DNA of 45,961 bases from positions 1-45,961 of the forward strand of contig JACDBX010000191.1 in assembly GCA_013694695.1 (NCBI GenBank). Reading direction: 5' to 3'. The notes under the pieces are model-generated. The model saw nothing but the letters and a program-made list of their open reading frames with translations. It was not told where the DNA came from and ran no database searches. Positions 1 to 8,700 of this stretch are shown here, one piece after another. This stretch comes from Gemmatimonadales bacterium. Lineage in GTDB: Bacteria > Gemmatimonadota > Gemmatimonadetes > Gemmatimonadales > GWC2-71-9. The position numbers and the translations under genes were made by a program. How positions within the stretch are numbered: position 1 is the stretch's first letter; each line of letters opens with the position of its first letter.

Positions 1-569
1 ACGAACACGTCAGCGGCTTCCATCACCCCAGACTTGAGCGCCTGGATGCCATCGCCCGATTCGGGCACGAGTGCCAGCACGGTGGTGTCGGCCATGCGCG
101 TGACATCAAGTTCCGACTGGCCGACCCCGACCGTCTCCACCAGGATGCGATCGAACCCGGCAGCGTCGAGTACGTCGCATACCTCGCGGGTCGTGGTGGC
201 CAGCCCGCCGAGGGACCCGCGCGTGGCCATCGAACGGATGAAGACCCCGGGGTCGAGCGCAATCGACTCCATCCTGATCCGGTCACCCAGCAGCGCCCCG
301 CCGGTGAATGGTGACGTGGGGTCCACCGCGACCACGGCGACGCGCAATCCCTGTGCGCGGTACGCCGCCACCAGGCGCTCCGTGATGGTCGACTTCCCCG
401 CCCCGGGCGGCCCGGTCAAACCGATCCGGCGCGCCCGCCCGATCCGCGGATGGATCGCGGCGAGGAGCCGCTCGAAACCGGGGCGGCCGTTCTCCACCAC
501 CGACACCGCGCGCGCCATGGCGGCAACCTGTCCCGCGAGAAGACCCGCAACGAGTGCGTCGTGCGTCAT
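1..569 (-). CDS. meaB: MeaB/ArgK-family GTPase, methylmalonyl-CoA mutase chaperone (3' part cut off)
   Basis: The minus strand from an ATG at 567-569 reads without a stop to the window edge, giving about 189 residues of a usual 310-340. The ORF track misses it because no stop is in the window. A Walker A motif GPPGAGKST lies near residues 53-61, followed by VAVDPTSPFTGGALLGDR and later ETVGVGQSE and ALVPESGDGIQALKSG, all typical of MeaB/ArgK G3E P-loop GTPases. In the family the protein guards cobalamin-dependent acyl-CoA mutases such as methylmalonyl-CoA mutase, gating cofactor loading by GTP hydrolysis in the cytosol. A GAAGG ribosome site precedes the ATG by about 8 bases. It follows mgtE by 48 bases on the same strand. 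Which mutase it serves cannot be told from this window. Confidence 0.92.
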   Translation of the reverse strand, partial: MTHDALVAGLLAGQVAAMARAVSVVENGRPGFERLLAAIHPRIGRARRIGLTGPPGAGKSTITERLVAAYRAQGLRVAVVAVDPTSPFTGGALLGDRIRMESIALDPGVFIRSMATRGSLGGLATTTREVCDVLDAAGFDRILVETVGVGQSELDVTRMADTTVLALVPESGDGIQALKSGVMEAADVF

Positions 570-617
570 GTCGGAACCTTCACCGTTCGCGGGTGCGGGG
601 CAAGGCAGTGCGGCGCA

Positions 618-1958
618 TCACAGCAGCACCATCGTGCCCAGGCCGAGCAGGAGGAGGAAGCCGCAGACGTCGGTGAATGTCGTCACGAAGATCGATGAGG
701 CCACCGCTGGATCGACGCCCAGACGCTCGAGGAACACGGGGATGAACGATCCGGCGAAACCCGCCACCACGAGGTTGCCGCTCATCGCCAGGAACACCAC
801 CAACCCAAAGCGCCACGGCTCACCGAGCATCACCGCGAGCACCCCGATGACCACGCCGATCGCCAGGCCGTTGAACGCCCCGACCAGGATCTCCTTCGAG
901 ATCACAGACCACATCCGTGACACCGGAACGAGGCCCAGCGAGATCCGTCGCACCGAAACCGCGAGCGCCTGCGTGCCGGTGTTGCCTCCCATGCCGGCGA
1001 TGATCGGCATCCACACTGCGAGCGTCGGGATGGCGGCGATCGACCGTTCGAAGTAGTAGACGACCGCTGCAGCGAGGAACGCGGTGAGCAGGTTGACGTA
1101 GAGCCACGGAAGACGACTCCGCACTGCATCACCCCAGCTTCCGCCCAGCGCCTCGTCCGGGGACACGCCGCCGAAGCGAAGCAGGTCCTCGGTCGCCTCC
1201 GCTTCCGTGACGTCGATGACGTCGTCGTAGGTCACTCGCCCCAGCAGTCGATTGGTGGCATCGACCACCGGAATGCTCGGCAGGTTGTAGCGCGCCATCA
1301 GCCGCGCGACTTCCTCCTGGTCGACGTCGGGGAATACCTGCGCGACGACATCTTCCATCACCTCGCGCACCTGCCGCCCGGAATTTGCCAGCACCAGCTG
1401 CTTGAACGTCAGCACCCCGGCCAGGCGCCGGGCGGTGTCCACCACGAAGATCTCGGTGACATCGTCGATGTTCTCCGCCTGTCGCCGTACCGCCTCCAGC
1501 GCGAGGCCCACGCTGTCGTGGTCGGTCACCGTGACGACCTGCAGCGTCATCAGGCCGCCGGCGGTTTCCTCATGGTACCCGAGGAGGCGGTCAACGTCGC
1601 GCCGATCGCCGACGGCGGAGAGGATGCGCTCCTGGTCGTCGCGATCGAGCTCGCCCAGGAGGTCGGCGGCATCGTCGTCCTCCAGTTCGTCGACGATCCC
1701 GGCGGCCTGTTCGCGGTCAAGCGCTGCCACGATGTCCTCGGCGTGCTCCTCATAGGGCATCTCGACAAGTGCCTGCGAGGAGATCTCGACCGGGAGCACC
1801 CGGACGAGCGCAAGCCGCTCGTCATCGTCGAGGTCCGAGAGCACGTCGGCGAGGTCGGCCGGCTCGAGAAGCCACGCGCGCTCGATGAAGGCCTCGATCC
1901 GGCCCTCGCGCACCAGCGCCACCAGCTCCTCGACGCGCGTCCCCATCGGCTGCGTCAC
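618..1958 (-). CDS. mgtE: Magnesium transporter MgtE
   Basis: 446 residues, the normal MgtE length. The order is a helical MgtE_N domain (about 30-130, with LVEMPYEEHAEDIVAAL and DDDAADLLGELD), a CBS pair (about 131-255, starting near ETAGGLMT) and a C-terminal membrane domain of about five helices (270-446) with the conserved MPIIAGMGGNTGTQAL segment. In the family the cytosolic N and CBS domains bind Mg2+ and close the pore when magnesium is plentiful. The start is GTG at 1956-1958, overlapping the stop of the upstream CNNM gene as GTGA, so translation is probably coupled. With two CNNM-like genes directly upstream and corA at the other end of the window, magnesium handling is well represented here. 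Confidence 0.95.
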   Translation of the reverse strand: MTQPMGTRVEELVALVREGRIEAFIERAWLLEPADLADVLSDLDDDERLALVRVLPVEISSQALVEMPYEEHAEDIVAALDREQAAGIVDELEDDDAADLLGELDRDDQERILSAVGDRRDVDRLLGYHEETAGGLMTLQVVTVTDHDSVGLALEAVRRQAENIDDVTEIFVVDTARRLAGVLTFKQLVLANSGRQVREVMEDVVAQVFPDVDQEEVARLMARYNLPSIPVVDATNRLLGRVTYDDVIDVTEAEATEDLLRFGGVSPDEALGGSWGDAVRSRLPWLYVNLLTAFLAAAVVYYFERSIAAIPTLAVWMPIIAGMGGNTGTQALAVSVRRISLGLVPVSRMWSVISKEILVGAFNGLAIGVVIGVLAVMLGEPWRFGLVVFLAMSGNLVVAGFAGSFIPVFLERLGVDPAVASSIFVTTFTDVCGFLLLLGLGTMVLL

Positions 1959-3145
1959 CGGTCACCACCGTCGAGAACCGTGGGGCTGGATCCACCGCGC
2001 CGCACAAGGATTCGGGCGATGCGGGTGGGACTCGCCTGCAGTATGTCGACCTCGAGCCCGCGAATGATGAAGCGTTCGCCCGTGGCGGGGATCCGCCCCG
2101 CCAGTTCGGCGACCAGGCCGGCAAAGCTGGCGGCATCGCTCCGCGGGAGCGCCAGCCCGAAGTGCTCGGCCACTTCGGGTAGTGTCGCTGTTCCATCGAT
2201 TTCGAGCGGCGCGCCAGCCACCACCGGTGCCGGCGAAGAAGGGTCGTCCTCGTCGGATATCGCGCCCACGAGCGCCTCGAGCAGGTCCTCCAGCGTGACC
2301 ACACCGGCCGTCCCCCCGAACTCGTCGAGCACCACCGCGAAATGGCGGCGGTCACGCTGCATGTCGATCAGCAGGTCGCCCGCCAGCCGTGACTCCGGCG
2401 CGAACGCCACCGCGCGAACCGGGACAGCGTCGTCGGGATTCAGCTTGAAGAGGTCGAATGCGTGGACCATGCCAACGATGTCGTCGAGGGTGTCGCGGTA
2501 CATCGGGAGGCGGGTGTACCCACTTTCCGCGAAGACCTCGAAGACCGTCGCGTACGACGCATCATGCGCCACGGCGATCATCTCGGTCCGCGGGGTCATG
2601 ACGGCGCGCACCGGGCGCTCGGCAAATGTCATCACGCCGCCGACCATCACGAGCTCATCGCCATCCGACATGCCATTGGCGATCCCCTCACGGGCGAGGT
2701 CACGCAGGTCGCTCGCGGCGTCAGCGTTCCTCGCTGGCAGCACGAGCCCGATCGCACCGGTCCACGCCTGCAGCACCGGACGAAGCGCCAGGGCAGCGCG
2801 CGCCGCCCGGGGAACGGTCAGGGAACGCGGCAGCAGGTACGCGCCCACGAGCGTGACCGGAACCACGATCACCAGCAGGAAGAGCGCGAGCTGAGGGACC
2901 GAGAATCCGGTGAACACGCCCGGCACGACCGCACCGATCAATGCGACGCCGAGCGAGATCGCGGCCGTCGCTGATGCCACCTGGCGCTGGGTGATCGCGA
3001 GCCAGTGGAAGGAATCGTCGCTGCCACGCAGGCGTCTCGATATTGCCTCTGCCACCTGCGCCCTCGCGGTCGTCACGACGGCAGCCGAGGCAACGGCGCC
3101 GAGCACCGAGATCGTCACGGCGACCAGCAGGAGGAGCCAGATCAT
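1955..3145 (-). CDS. CNNM/CorC-like membrane protein with CBS pair (second of tandem pair)
   Basis: The track ORF starts at 3250, but the protein most likely begins at the ATG at 3143-3145 (MIWLLLLVAVTIS), which overlaps the stop of the preceding gene as ATGA; this gives 396 residues. Three to four hydrophobic segments fill residues 1-130 (DUF21/CNNM-type domain). A CBS pair follows (MTPRTEMIAVAHDASYATVFEVF and VVLDEFGGTAGVVTLEDLLEALVG), then a CorC_HlyC-like C-terminal domain (IDGTATLPEVAEHFGL to FIIRGLEVD). Family members are proposed Mg2+ or Co2+ exporters or their regulators; older annotations call them hemolysins. It is a diverged paralogue of the neighbour at 3142-4338. Direction and substrate of transport are inferred. 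Confidence 0.85.
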   Translation of the reverse strand: MIWLLLLVAVTISVLGAVASAAVVTTARAQVAEAISRRLRGSDDSFHWLAITQRQVASATAAISLGVALIGAVVPGVFTGFSVPQLALFLLVIVVPVTLVGAYLLPRSLTVPRAARAALALRPVLQAWTGAIGLVLPARNADAASDLRDLAREGIANGMSDGDELVMVGGVMTFAERPVRAVMTPRTEMIAVAHDASYATVFEVFAESGYTRLPMYRDTLDDIVGMVHAFDLFKLNPDDAVPVRAVAFAPESRLAGDLLIDMQRDRRHFAVVLDEFGGTAGVVTLEDLLEALVGAISDEDDPSSPAPVVAGAPLEIDGTATLPEVAEHFGLALPRSDAASFAGLVAELAGRIPATGERFIIRGLEVDILQASPTRIARILVRRGGSSPTVLDGGDR

Positions 3146-4338
3146 CCCTTGCCTCCGCGAGATGGGGCCGGGAGGGCGGCCGCCTCGGGTCGCCACAATG
3201 AGACACGACGCACTCGGCGCCGAATCACCAGCTCCACCACCACACGCCATCCGTCGAGCTCGAACTCCTCCCCGGTGCGCGGCACTCGCCCAAGTGCGGC
3301 GAGCACCATCCCGCCGACGGTGTCAACGTCCTCGCGCTCGAAGTCGTGGTCGAGTTCCGACTCGAGGTCGGCGAGCGCGACACCGCCCTGCACTGTCAGG
3401 TGGCCGTCGTCGTGACGGAACAATGGCTGCACTTCATCGACATCATGTTCGTCCTGGATCTCGCCGACGATCTGCTCGAGGATGTCCTCAAGCGTGACCA
3501 GGCCCGCCGTACCACCGAACTCATCCACGACCACCGCGATGTGCCCCGGCCCGCGCTGGAAGTCGCGCAACTGGCGATCGAGCCGTTTTGCCTCGGGTAC
3601 GAATGCCGGCGGGCGGATCAGCGCCTGCCACGATTCAGATGCTTCGCGGCGGCCGCCGAGGCGCGGCAGGATGTCCTTGGCGTACAGCACCCCCACCACC
3701 TCATCAGCGTGCTCGTCGAACACCAGCAGGCGGGCGTGCTCGCTCCGCCGCAACGTGCTCGTGACCTCCGCTTCGTCCTCGCTCACGTCGACCGACACGA
3801 TGTCGATGCGAGGCGTCATGACCTCCGACACGTTCATCGATGCCAGCGAGAATACGCCGAGCGCCATTTCCTGCGGCGACGGGGCGCCGTCGCGCGGCGA
3901 GGCCTGGGTTGTGTCCGGCATGGTGCCGTTGAGCTGCTCCGCCATCCAGAGCAATGGGCGAAACGCCGGGGCGGCGGCCAATGCGACGCGTCGCGCATAC
4001 GGCACCAGTTCCGGGGCCAGCACCCCGAGAAGCCGGGGCACCAGGTCACCCACCGCCCACACGAGCACCGACACCAGCACGACCCGCAGCGCACCGAGGG
4101 CCGGCGGGAACGCCCACCATCCTGTCACCGTGGCGGCAAGGCCCGCAGCGATCGTGAGCGACGCCAGGTGCATCACGTGGAGGATGCGCTCCGGCGAGAG
4201 CCGCGACCGCGCGGGGTCCCGCGCGAGCGCGCGCGCGCCGAGCTCGCCGTCGCCCTGCCCCGCAAGCGCCACGAGCGCGGCCCAGAGCATCACCAGCCCG
4301 GTGAGCGCGGGCAGTGCTGCCATCAGCAGCGCACTCAT
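3142..4338 (-). CDS. CNNM/CorC-like membrane protein with CBS pair (first of tandem pair)
   Basis: The start ATG at 4336-4338 (MSALLMAALPALTG) overlaps the ybeY stop as ATGA and is preferred to the track start at 4374; this gives 398 residues. Hydrophobic segments near residues 1-30, 60-85 and 90-120 form a degenerate DUF21-like membrane part. The CBS pair (EVMTPRIDIVSVDVSEDEAEV; VVVDEFGGTAGLVTLEDILEQIVGEI) and the CorC_HlyC domain (LTVQGGVALADLESELDHDF) are well conserved. In many bacteria a corC-type gene follows phoH-ybeY, so this is probably the ancestral member of the tandem pair. Its membrane part has fewer polar signature residues than classic CorB proteins, so a regulatory rather than transport role is possible. 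Confidence 0.83.
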   Translation of the reverse strand: MSALLMAALPALTGLVMLWAALVALAGQGDGELGARALARDPARSRLSPERILHVMHLASLTIAAGLAATVTGWWAFPPALGALRVVLVSVLVWAVGDLVPRLLGVLAPELVPYARRVALAAAPAFRPLLWMAEQLNGTMPDTTQASPRDGAPSPQEMALGVFSLASMNVSEVMTPRIDIVSVDVSEDEAEVTSTLRRSEHARLLVFDEHADEVVGVLYAKDILPRLGGRREASESWQALIRPPAFVPEAKRLDRQLRDFQRGPGHIAVVVDEFGGTAGLVTLEDILEQIVGEIQDEHDVDEVQPLFRHDDGHLTVQGGVALADLESELDHDFEREDVDTVGGMVLAALGRVPRTGEEFELDGWRVVVELVIRRRVRRVSLWRPEAAALPAPSRGGKG

Positions 4339-4775
4339 GAGAGTTCCCGCACGTAGTGCTCCTGCAGCGTCCACATCGGTGAGCGGGTGCGGGCCTCGCC
4401 CTCGTCATGCACGTGACCGATAACGTGCAGGGTGCCATGCACCATCAGGCGGACAAGTTCCTCACGCACGGCGAGCCCCCGTCGCCGTGCTTCCCGCGCC
4501 GCCATGTAGCGGCAGATGTAGATGTCCCCCGTTACGGCACCGTCGGGCTGGGGCAGCGCGAACGAGATCACGTCGGTTGGCCAGTCATGGTCGAGGTGCC
4601 GCTGGTTGAGGCGGCGCATTGCGTCCTTGCCGAGGAACGTCACGGCTACGTGCGCGTCGGCGCCCTCGTGGCGCAGCACGTGGCTCACGGTGTGGCGAAC
4701 CAGCGCGGCCGCGACCGGCGCCGCGGCACCGCCGACCACCACGGCAAGCCGGCCGGGGGGCGGTACAAGCGTCAT
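4335..4775 (-). CDS. ybeY: Endoribonuclease YbeY (16S rRNA maturation)
   Basis: 146 residues, normal for YbeY. The zinc-binding signature is HGTLHVIGHVH, with candidate ligands His113, His117 and His123. The usual form is HGxLHLxGYDH, so the Tyr-Asp before the last His is replaced by His-Val while all three metal ligands stay. LNQRHLDHDWPTDVISFALP in the middle is also diagnostic. YbeY is a single-strand-specific RNase needed for 16S 3'-end processing and ribosome quality control. It sits in the widespread phoH-ybeY-corC order, with ATGA overlaps on both sides, which implies one transcript and coupled translation. Confidence 0.93.
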   Translation of the reverse strand: MTLVPPPGRLAVVVGGAAAPVAAALVRHTVSHVLRHEGADAHVAVTFLGKDAMRRLNQRHLDHDWPTDVISFALPQPDGAVTGDIYICRYMAAREARRRGLAVREELVRLMVHGTLHVIGHVHDEGEARTRSPMWTLQEHYVRELS

Positions 4776-5725
4776 CCAGCCTGGTCTTCGGCGTACGCCC
4801 GGATGATGTCCTTGACCAGCCGATGGCGCACCACGTCCTCGTCGGTGAGATAGTGGAACGCGATGCCGTCGATCCCGGGGAGGACACGCTCAATCTGGAT
4901 GAGCCCCGAGTCCTCGCGTCGCGGGAGGTCGACCTGCGTCTTGTCGCCGGTCACGACCACCTTGCTGTTCATCCCGAGGCGGGTGAGGAACATCTTCATC
5001 TGGGCGCCCGTGGCGTTCTGCGCCTCGTCGAGAATGATGAATGCGTCTGAAAGGGTCCGCCCGCGCATGTAGGCCAACGGGGCGATCTCGATGGTGCGGG
5101 TCTCGAGCGCTTTCTGCATGCGCTCATGGGACATCATGTCTTCCAGCGCGTCATATAGTGGCCGAAGGTATGGATCGACTTTCTGCTGCAGGTCGCCCGG
5201 GAGGAAGCCGAGCGACTCGCCGGCCTCGACCGCAGGCCGGGCGAGGACGATCCGCTTGACCTGCTTGCGCGACAGCGCCTCGACCGCCTTCGCGACCGCC
5301 AGGTAGGTCTTGCCGGTTCCTGCGGGTCCGATGCCGATGACGACGTCGTGTTCCTGGATAAGCGAGAGGTACTCCCGCTGACCCGGCGTCTTCGGGATGA
5401 TCGCGCGGCGCTGCCCCGGGAGCACGATCTTGCCTGCGTCGCGCGTGACGGCCAATTCACTGGTATGGCCCTCGCTCGCAATGCGAAATACATCCTCGGG
5501 CTCGATCGGCTGGCCGGCACGCGCCATGTCGACGAACCCCTGTATGATCGGCGTGGCCCGGTCAAGCTGCGCCTGCGTACCGCTGACGTTGATGACGTCA
5601 CCGCGCTGTGACACGCGAACGCCCAGCGCGCGCTGCAACTCGGCAAAGTTGCCATCGTTGACACCGGCGAGTAGCAGTGGATCGGCCCCCTCGGCGCTGA
5701 TCGTGTGCCGGAACTCCTCGGTCAT
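4772..5725 (-). CDS. PhoH-like ATPase (PhoL/YbeZ type)
   Basis: 317 residues, typical of the PhoH-like family. An N-terminal KH-like segment (GVRVSQRGDVINVSGTQAQ, about 35-55) precedes the P-loop ATPase: Walker A GPAGTGKT at 133-140, Walker B IILDEAQN near 230, and the sensor-like VVTGDKTQVDLP. The family is related to superfamily 1 helicases and the YbeZ branch works with YbeY in RNA metabolism. It overlaps aspS upstream (5722-5725) and ybeY downstream (4772-4775) as ATGA. The name PhoH comes from E. coli phosphate regulation, but nothing here points to phosphate control. Confidence 0.92.
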   Translation of the reverse strand: MTEEFRHTISAEGADPLLLAGVNDGNFAELQRALGVRVSQRGDVINVSGTQAQLDRATPIIQGFVDMARAGQPIEPEDVFRIASEGHTSELAVTRDAGKIVLPGQRRAIIPKTPGQREYLSLIQEHDVVIGIGPAGTGKTYLAVAKAVEALSRKQVKRIVLARPAVEAGESLGFLPGDLQQKVDPYLRPLYDALEDMMSHERMQKALETRTIEIAPLAYMRGRTLSDAFIILDEAQNATGAQMKMFLTRLGMNSKVVVTGDKTQVDLPRREDSGLIQIERVLPGIDGIAFHYLTDEDVVRHRLVKDIIRAYAEDQAG

Positions 5726-7497
5726 GAATCCTCGATGGTGGTGGCCAGGCCGAGCGCTGCGAGATCGGCGGCAGCGACCTTCGTGGGGGCGCCTTCCAGC
5801 AGTGCGCGGGCGGCTGCCGTCTTCGGGAACGCGATCACGTCACGCAACGACGGGGCGCCGGCAAGCAGCATCGCGATCCGGTCGAAGCCGAGCGCGAAGC
5901 CTCCGTGGGGTGGTGCACCGGAACCGAGCGCGTCGAGCAGGAAGCCAAACCGGCGGCGCTGCTCCGCGTCCTCGAGCCCGAGGGCACGAAACACCGTTGC
6001 CTGGAGTGTCGGGTCCGTGATGCGAATCGAGCCCGAGCCGAGCTCGTTCCCGTTGTACACCGCGTCGTAGTGGAGCGCGCGGCAGCGTCCCGGGTCGCTC
6101 TGGACGAATGGAATGTCATCACCATGTGGTGACGTGAACGGATGATGGGTGAACACCCATGTGCCCGTTTGCGGCTCCTGCTCGAACAGCGGGAAGTCGA
6201 CCACCCAGCAGAACGCGTGCGCGGTCGTTGGCGTGATCTCCGGGCGACGCGTCAGCAGCGTGCGCACCGCGTGCAGCGCCGGGTTCGTGACCCTGTCAGG
6301 CCCGGCCACCGCGAGGACCAGGTCGCCGGTCACGCCCCCGACACCCTCGAGCGTTCCGGAGCCGAGCGCCTTGACGCCCTGACCTTCCCATCCGCCGTCC
6401 GACCGCCGCGCCCAGAGCAGTCCCCCGGCACCGGCAGCGCGCGCCGCATCGGCGAGCGTGTCGATCTCCTTCCGGCTGAATGCGGCGCCACCCGGAACCC
6501 TGATCATCCGCAACCGGCCGCCCGCCCCCAGGGCGTCCACCACGAACGGCGCGGCATCCACGCCGCGACTTGCCGTGACGTCGTCAATCTCGAAGCCGTA
6601 ACGAAGGTCGGGCTTGTCGATCCCGTAGCGCTCCATCGCCTCTGCATGCTGCAGCCGCCGGAACGGAATGGAGACGTTGTGTCCCGCCTCCGCCCAGAGA
6701 TCGTGCAGGACCCGCTCGACCACCGCCAGGATGTCGTCCTGCGAGACGAATGAGGCCTCAAGATCGATCTGGGTGAACTCCGGCTGACGATCCGCGCGCA
6801 GGTCCTCATCGCGAAAGCACCGCGCGATCTGGAAATAGCGATCGAAGCCTGCAACCATGAGCAACTGCTTGTAGATCTGCGGCGATTGCGGCAGGGCGTA
6901 GAACTCGCCCGGATGCACGCGGCTCGGCACGAGGTAATCCCGCGCACCCTCCGGGGTCGGCTTGGTCAGGATCGGGGTTTCGATCTCGAGGAAACCGAGC
7001 TCAGTGAGCGTCCGCCGGGCCTGCTGCAGCAGGCCGTGCCGCATGACGATGTTCGCTTGCAGCTCCGGGCGGCGCAGGTCAAGGATCCGGTGCTGGAGCC
7101 GGAGTTCCTCGGATGCCATTTCCTCCCCGTCACGCCGGGCCACCGGAATCGGAGGGGTCTGCGCCGGACCCACCACCTTGAGCGAGTTCACCCTGACCTC
7201 GATTTCACGCGAGGTCATCGTTGTATCCCTTGCAGGTTCAACCCTTTGCGTCACAACGCCCTCGACGAGGACGACCGTCTCCGCACCGAGGTCGGCAGCA
7301 AGGGTCATGGCTTTTGAGGGGGTCCATTTCGGGTCGCACGAGAGCTGGACGAGGCCGTCGCGGTCCCGCAGGTCGAGGAAGACGATGCCGCCGAGATCCC
7401 GACGCCGATGGATCCAGCCGCCGAGGCGGACCGTTTCCCCGACCTCGGCCGCCGTGAGTGAACCGCAGCGATGTGTCCGGAATGCCGTCTGTGACAT
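5722..7497 (-). CDS. aspS: Aspartyl-tRNA synthetase
   Basis: 591 residues, the bacterial long form. The N-terminal OB fold (VRLGGWIHRRRDLGGIVFLDLRDRDGLVQL) binds the anticodon. The class II catalytic core has motif 2 (FRDEDLRADRQPEFTQID), a bacterial GAD insertion (about 290-420) and motif 3 (GGFALGFDRIAML). It charges tRNA-Asp in the cytosol. In the OB loop a Leu follows RRRD; non-discriminating enzymes that also charge tRNA-Asn often have His there. This single position leans toward a discriminating enzyme, but other positions and the presence of gatCAB or asnS would decide. The start ATG at 7495-7497 has a short CAGG ribosome site. The gene heads the minus-strand chain running down to meaB. 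Confidence 0.97.
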   Translation of the reverse strand: MSQTAFRTHRCGSLTAAEVGETVRLGGWIHRRRDLGGIVFLDLRDRDGLVQLSCDPKWTPSKAMTLAADLGAETVVLVEGVVTQRVEPARDTTMTSREIEVRVNSLKVVGPAQTPPIPVARRDGEEMASEELRLQHRILDLRRPELQANIVMRHGLLQQARRTLTELGFLEIETPILTKPTPEGARDYLVPSRVHPGEFYALPQSPQIYKQLLMVAGFDRYFQIARCFRDEDLRADRQPEFTQIDLEASFVSQDDILAVVERVLHDLWAEAGHNVSIPFRRLQHAEAMERYGIDKPDLRYGFEIDDVTASRGVDAAPFVVDALGAGGRLRMIRVPGGAAFSRKEIDTLADAARAAGAGGLLWARRSDGGWEGQGVKALGSGTLEGVGGVTGDLVLAVAGPDRVTNPALHAVRTLLTRRPEITPTTAHAFCWVVDFPLFEQEPQTGTWVFTHHPFTSPHGDDIPFVQSDPGRCRALHYDAVYNGNELGSGSIRITDPTLQATVFRALGLEDAEQRRRFGFLLDALGSGAPPHGGFALGFDRIAMLLAGAPSLRDVIAFPKTAAARALLEGAPTKVAAADLAALGLATTIEDS

Positions 7498-7646
7498 CGA
7501 GCCTGGGGCCGAGGAAATGGCGCGCGCGCCGTGGTGATACCGAAGCCCAAGTTAACCCAGCTACGGAAGCCGACCAACGCGGCAGGGGGCCCTTCACGAC
7601 CCTACTCGGGACGCTCGCACCGAGTGGCATCTGCTAGCTTTCCGGC
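7498..7646. promoter_or_regulatory. Divergent aspS / rlmN intergenic region
   Basis: 149 bases between the divergent starts. I see no RNA gene or ORF in it. A -10-like TAGCTT at 7635-7640 lies only 6 bases before the rlmN ATG, with no recognisable -35 box and no ribosome site. GGCGCGCGCGCC at 7519-7530 is a self-complementary run close to aspS. Promoters for both genes are expected here, but their exact positions are not clear from sequence alone. Confidence 0.35.
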
Positions 7647-8699
7647 ATGGATGCGCCCCGGAACCTCCTCGATCTCACCCCCGCCGATGCGCGAGCCACC
7701 ATCAGTGCGTGGGTCACGGCGTCGGGCCTGCCGGCGTACCGGGCCCGGCAGGTCGAGGCGCGCCTGTGGCAACGCCCGGTGGGTGCATGGACCGAGGCGA
7801 TGGAGCTTCCGGTGTTGTTGCGCGACCAACTCGAGGCGGCGTTCCCGCTGGCCCGCCTTGCAACGGGCGCGGTGCAGCAGTCAACCGACGGCACCCAGAA
7901 GTTCCTCTGGGAACTCGCCGACGGTGAGAAGGTCGAGTCGGTACTTATCCCGACCGCGTCGCGGCGGACCCTCTGCATCTCGTCCCAGGCCGGCTGTGCA
8001 CTCGGCTGTACGTTCTGCGCGACGGGCCGGATGGGCTTTCGCCGCAACCTTGCTGCCTGGGAGATCGTCGCTCAGGTGCGCGAAATCATCTTGCGCAACC
8101 CTGACGACAAGCCGACGAACATCGTCTTCATGGGAATGGGCGAGCCGCTTCTCAATTGGCCGGCGGTGGACACCGCGCTGACCATCCTCAACGCCCCAGA
8201 GGGCTTGGGTATCGGGGCACGGCACATCACGGTGTCGACGGTGGGGATCGTGCCGGGCATGGAACGGCTTGCCGCCCGCCCGGAACAGTTCAGGTTGGCG
8301 ATCTCGCTGCACTCGCCGCGAGCCGACCAACGACTCGCCATCATGCCGATCGAGAAGAAGTACCCGCTCCGCGAGGTCCTCGCCGCAGCCGCGAACTTCG
8401 CGCGGCGGATCACGTTCGAGTACGTGCTGATTGCGGGCCGGAACGACACCGACGACGACGCGGCCATCCTCGCGTCACTCGCGCGGAAGCTCGGCGCCCA
8501 CGTCAACCTGCTGCCGCTACATCCCGGCGGCGACCCCGCCCTCGTGCCCACCGACGGCCGCGGAATCAGGTCGTTCCGCGACCGCCTGCTCGATCATGGG
8601 GTCGAGGCTGTCGTGCGACGGAGCCGCGGGCTCGACATCGACGCGGCGTGTGGCCAGTTGCACGTCAAGATGGCCCGGCGCGAACCGCAGGTGCGCTGA
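7647..8699 (+). CDS. rlmN: 23S rRNA/tRNA adenine-C2 methyltransferase RlmN (radical SAM)
   Basis: 350 residues. The radical SAM cluster motif CALGCTFC gives Cys117, Cys121 and Cys124. The two extra cysteines used in the ping-pong methylation chemistry are present: Cys110 (TLCISSQAGC) and Cys335 (DAACGQLHVK). Also seen are TNIVFMGMGEPLLNW and SLHSPRADQRLAIMPI. The enzyme methylates C2 of A2503 in 23S rRNA and A37 of some tRNAs. The gene stands alone on the plus strand. It starts at ATG 7647 with no visible Shine-Dalgarno, and its stop meets that of the convergent hydrolase gene inside a 15-bp palindrome. Confidence 0.97.
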   Translation: MDAPRNLLDLTPADARATISAWVTASGLPAYRARQVEARLWQRPVGAWTEAMELPVLLRDQLEAAFPLARLATGAVQQSTDGTQKFLWELADGEKVESVLIPTASRRTLCISSQAGCALGCTFCATGRMGFRRNLAAWEIVAQVREIILRNPDDKPTNIVFMGMGEPLLNWPAVDTALTILNAPEGLGIGARHITVSTVGIVPGMERLAARPEQFRLAISLHSPRADQRLAIMPIEKKYPLREVLAAAANFARRITFEYVLIAGRNDTDDDAAILASLARKLGAHVNLLPLHPGGDPALVPTDGRGIRSFRDRLLDHGVEAVVRRSRGLDIDAACGQLHVKMARREPQVR

Positions 8700-8700
8700 C

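Noticed and set aside
34-1056. 340-residue plus-strand ORF at the left edge
   Set aside because: It is antisense to meaB and mgtE, rich in Ser, Arg, Pro and Thr, with no domain. The minus strand carries the motifs.
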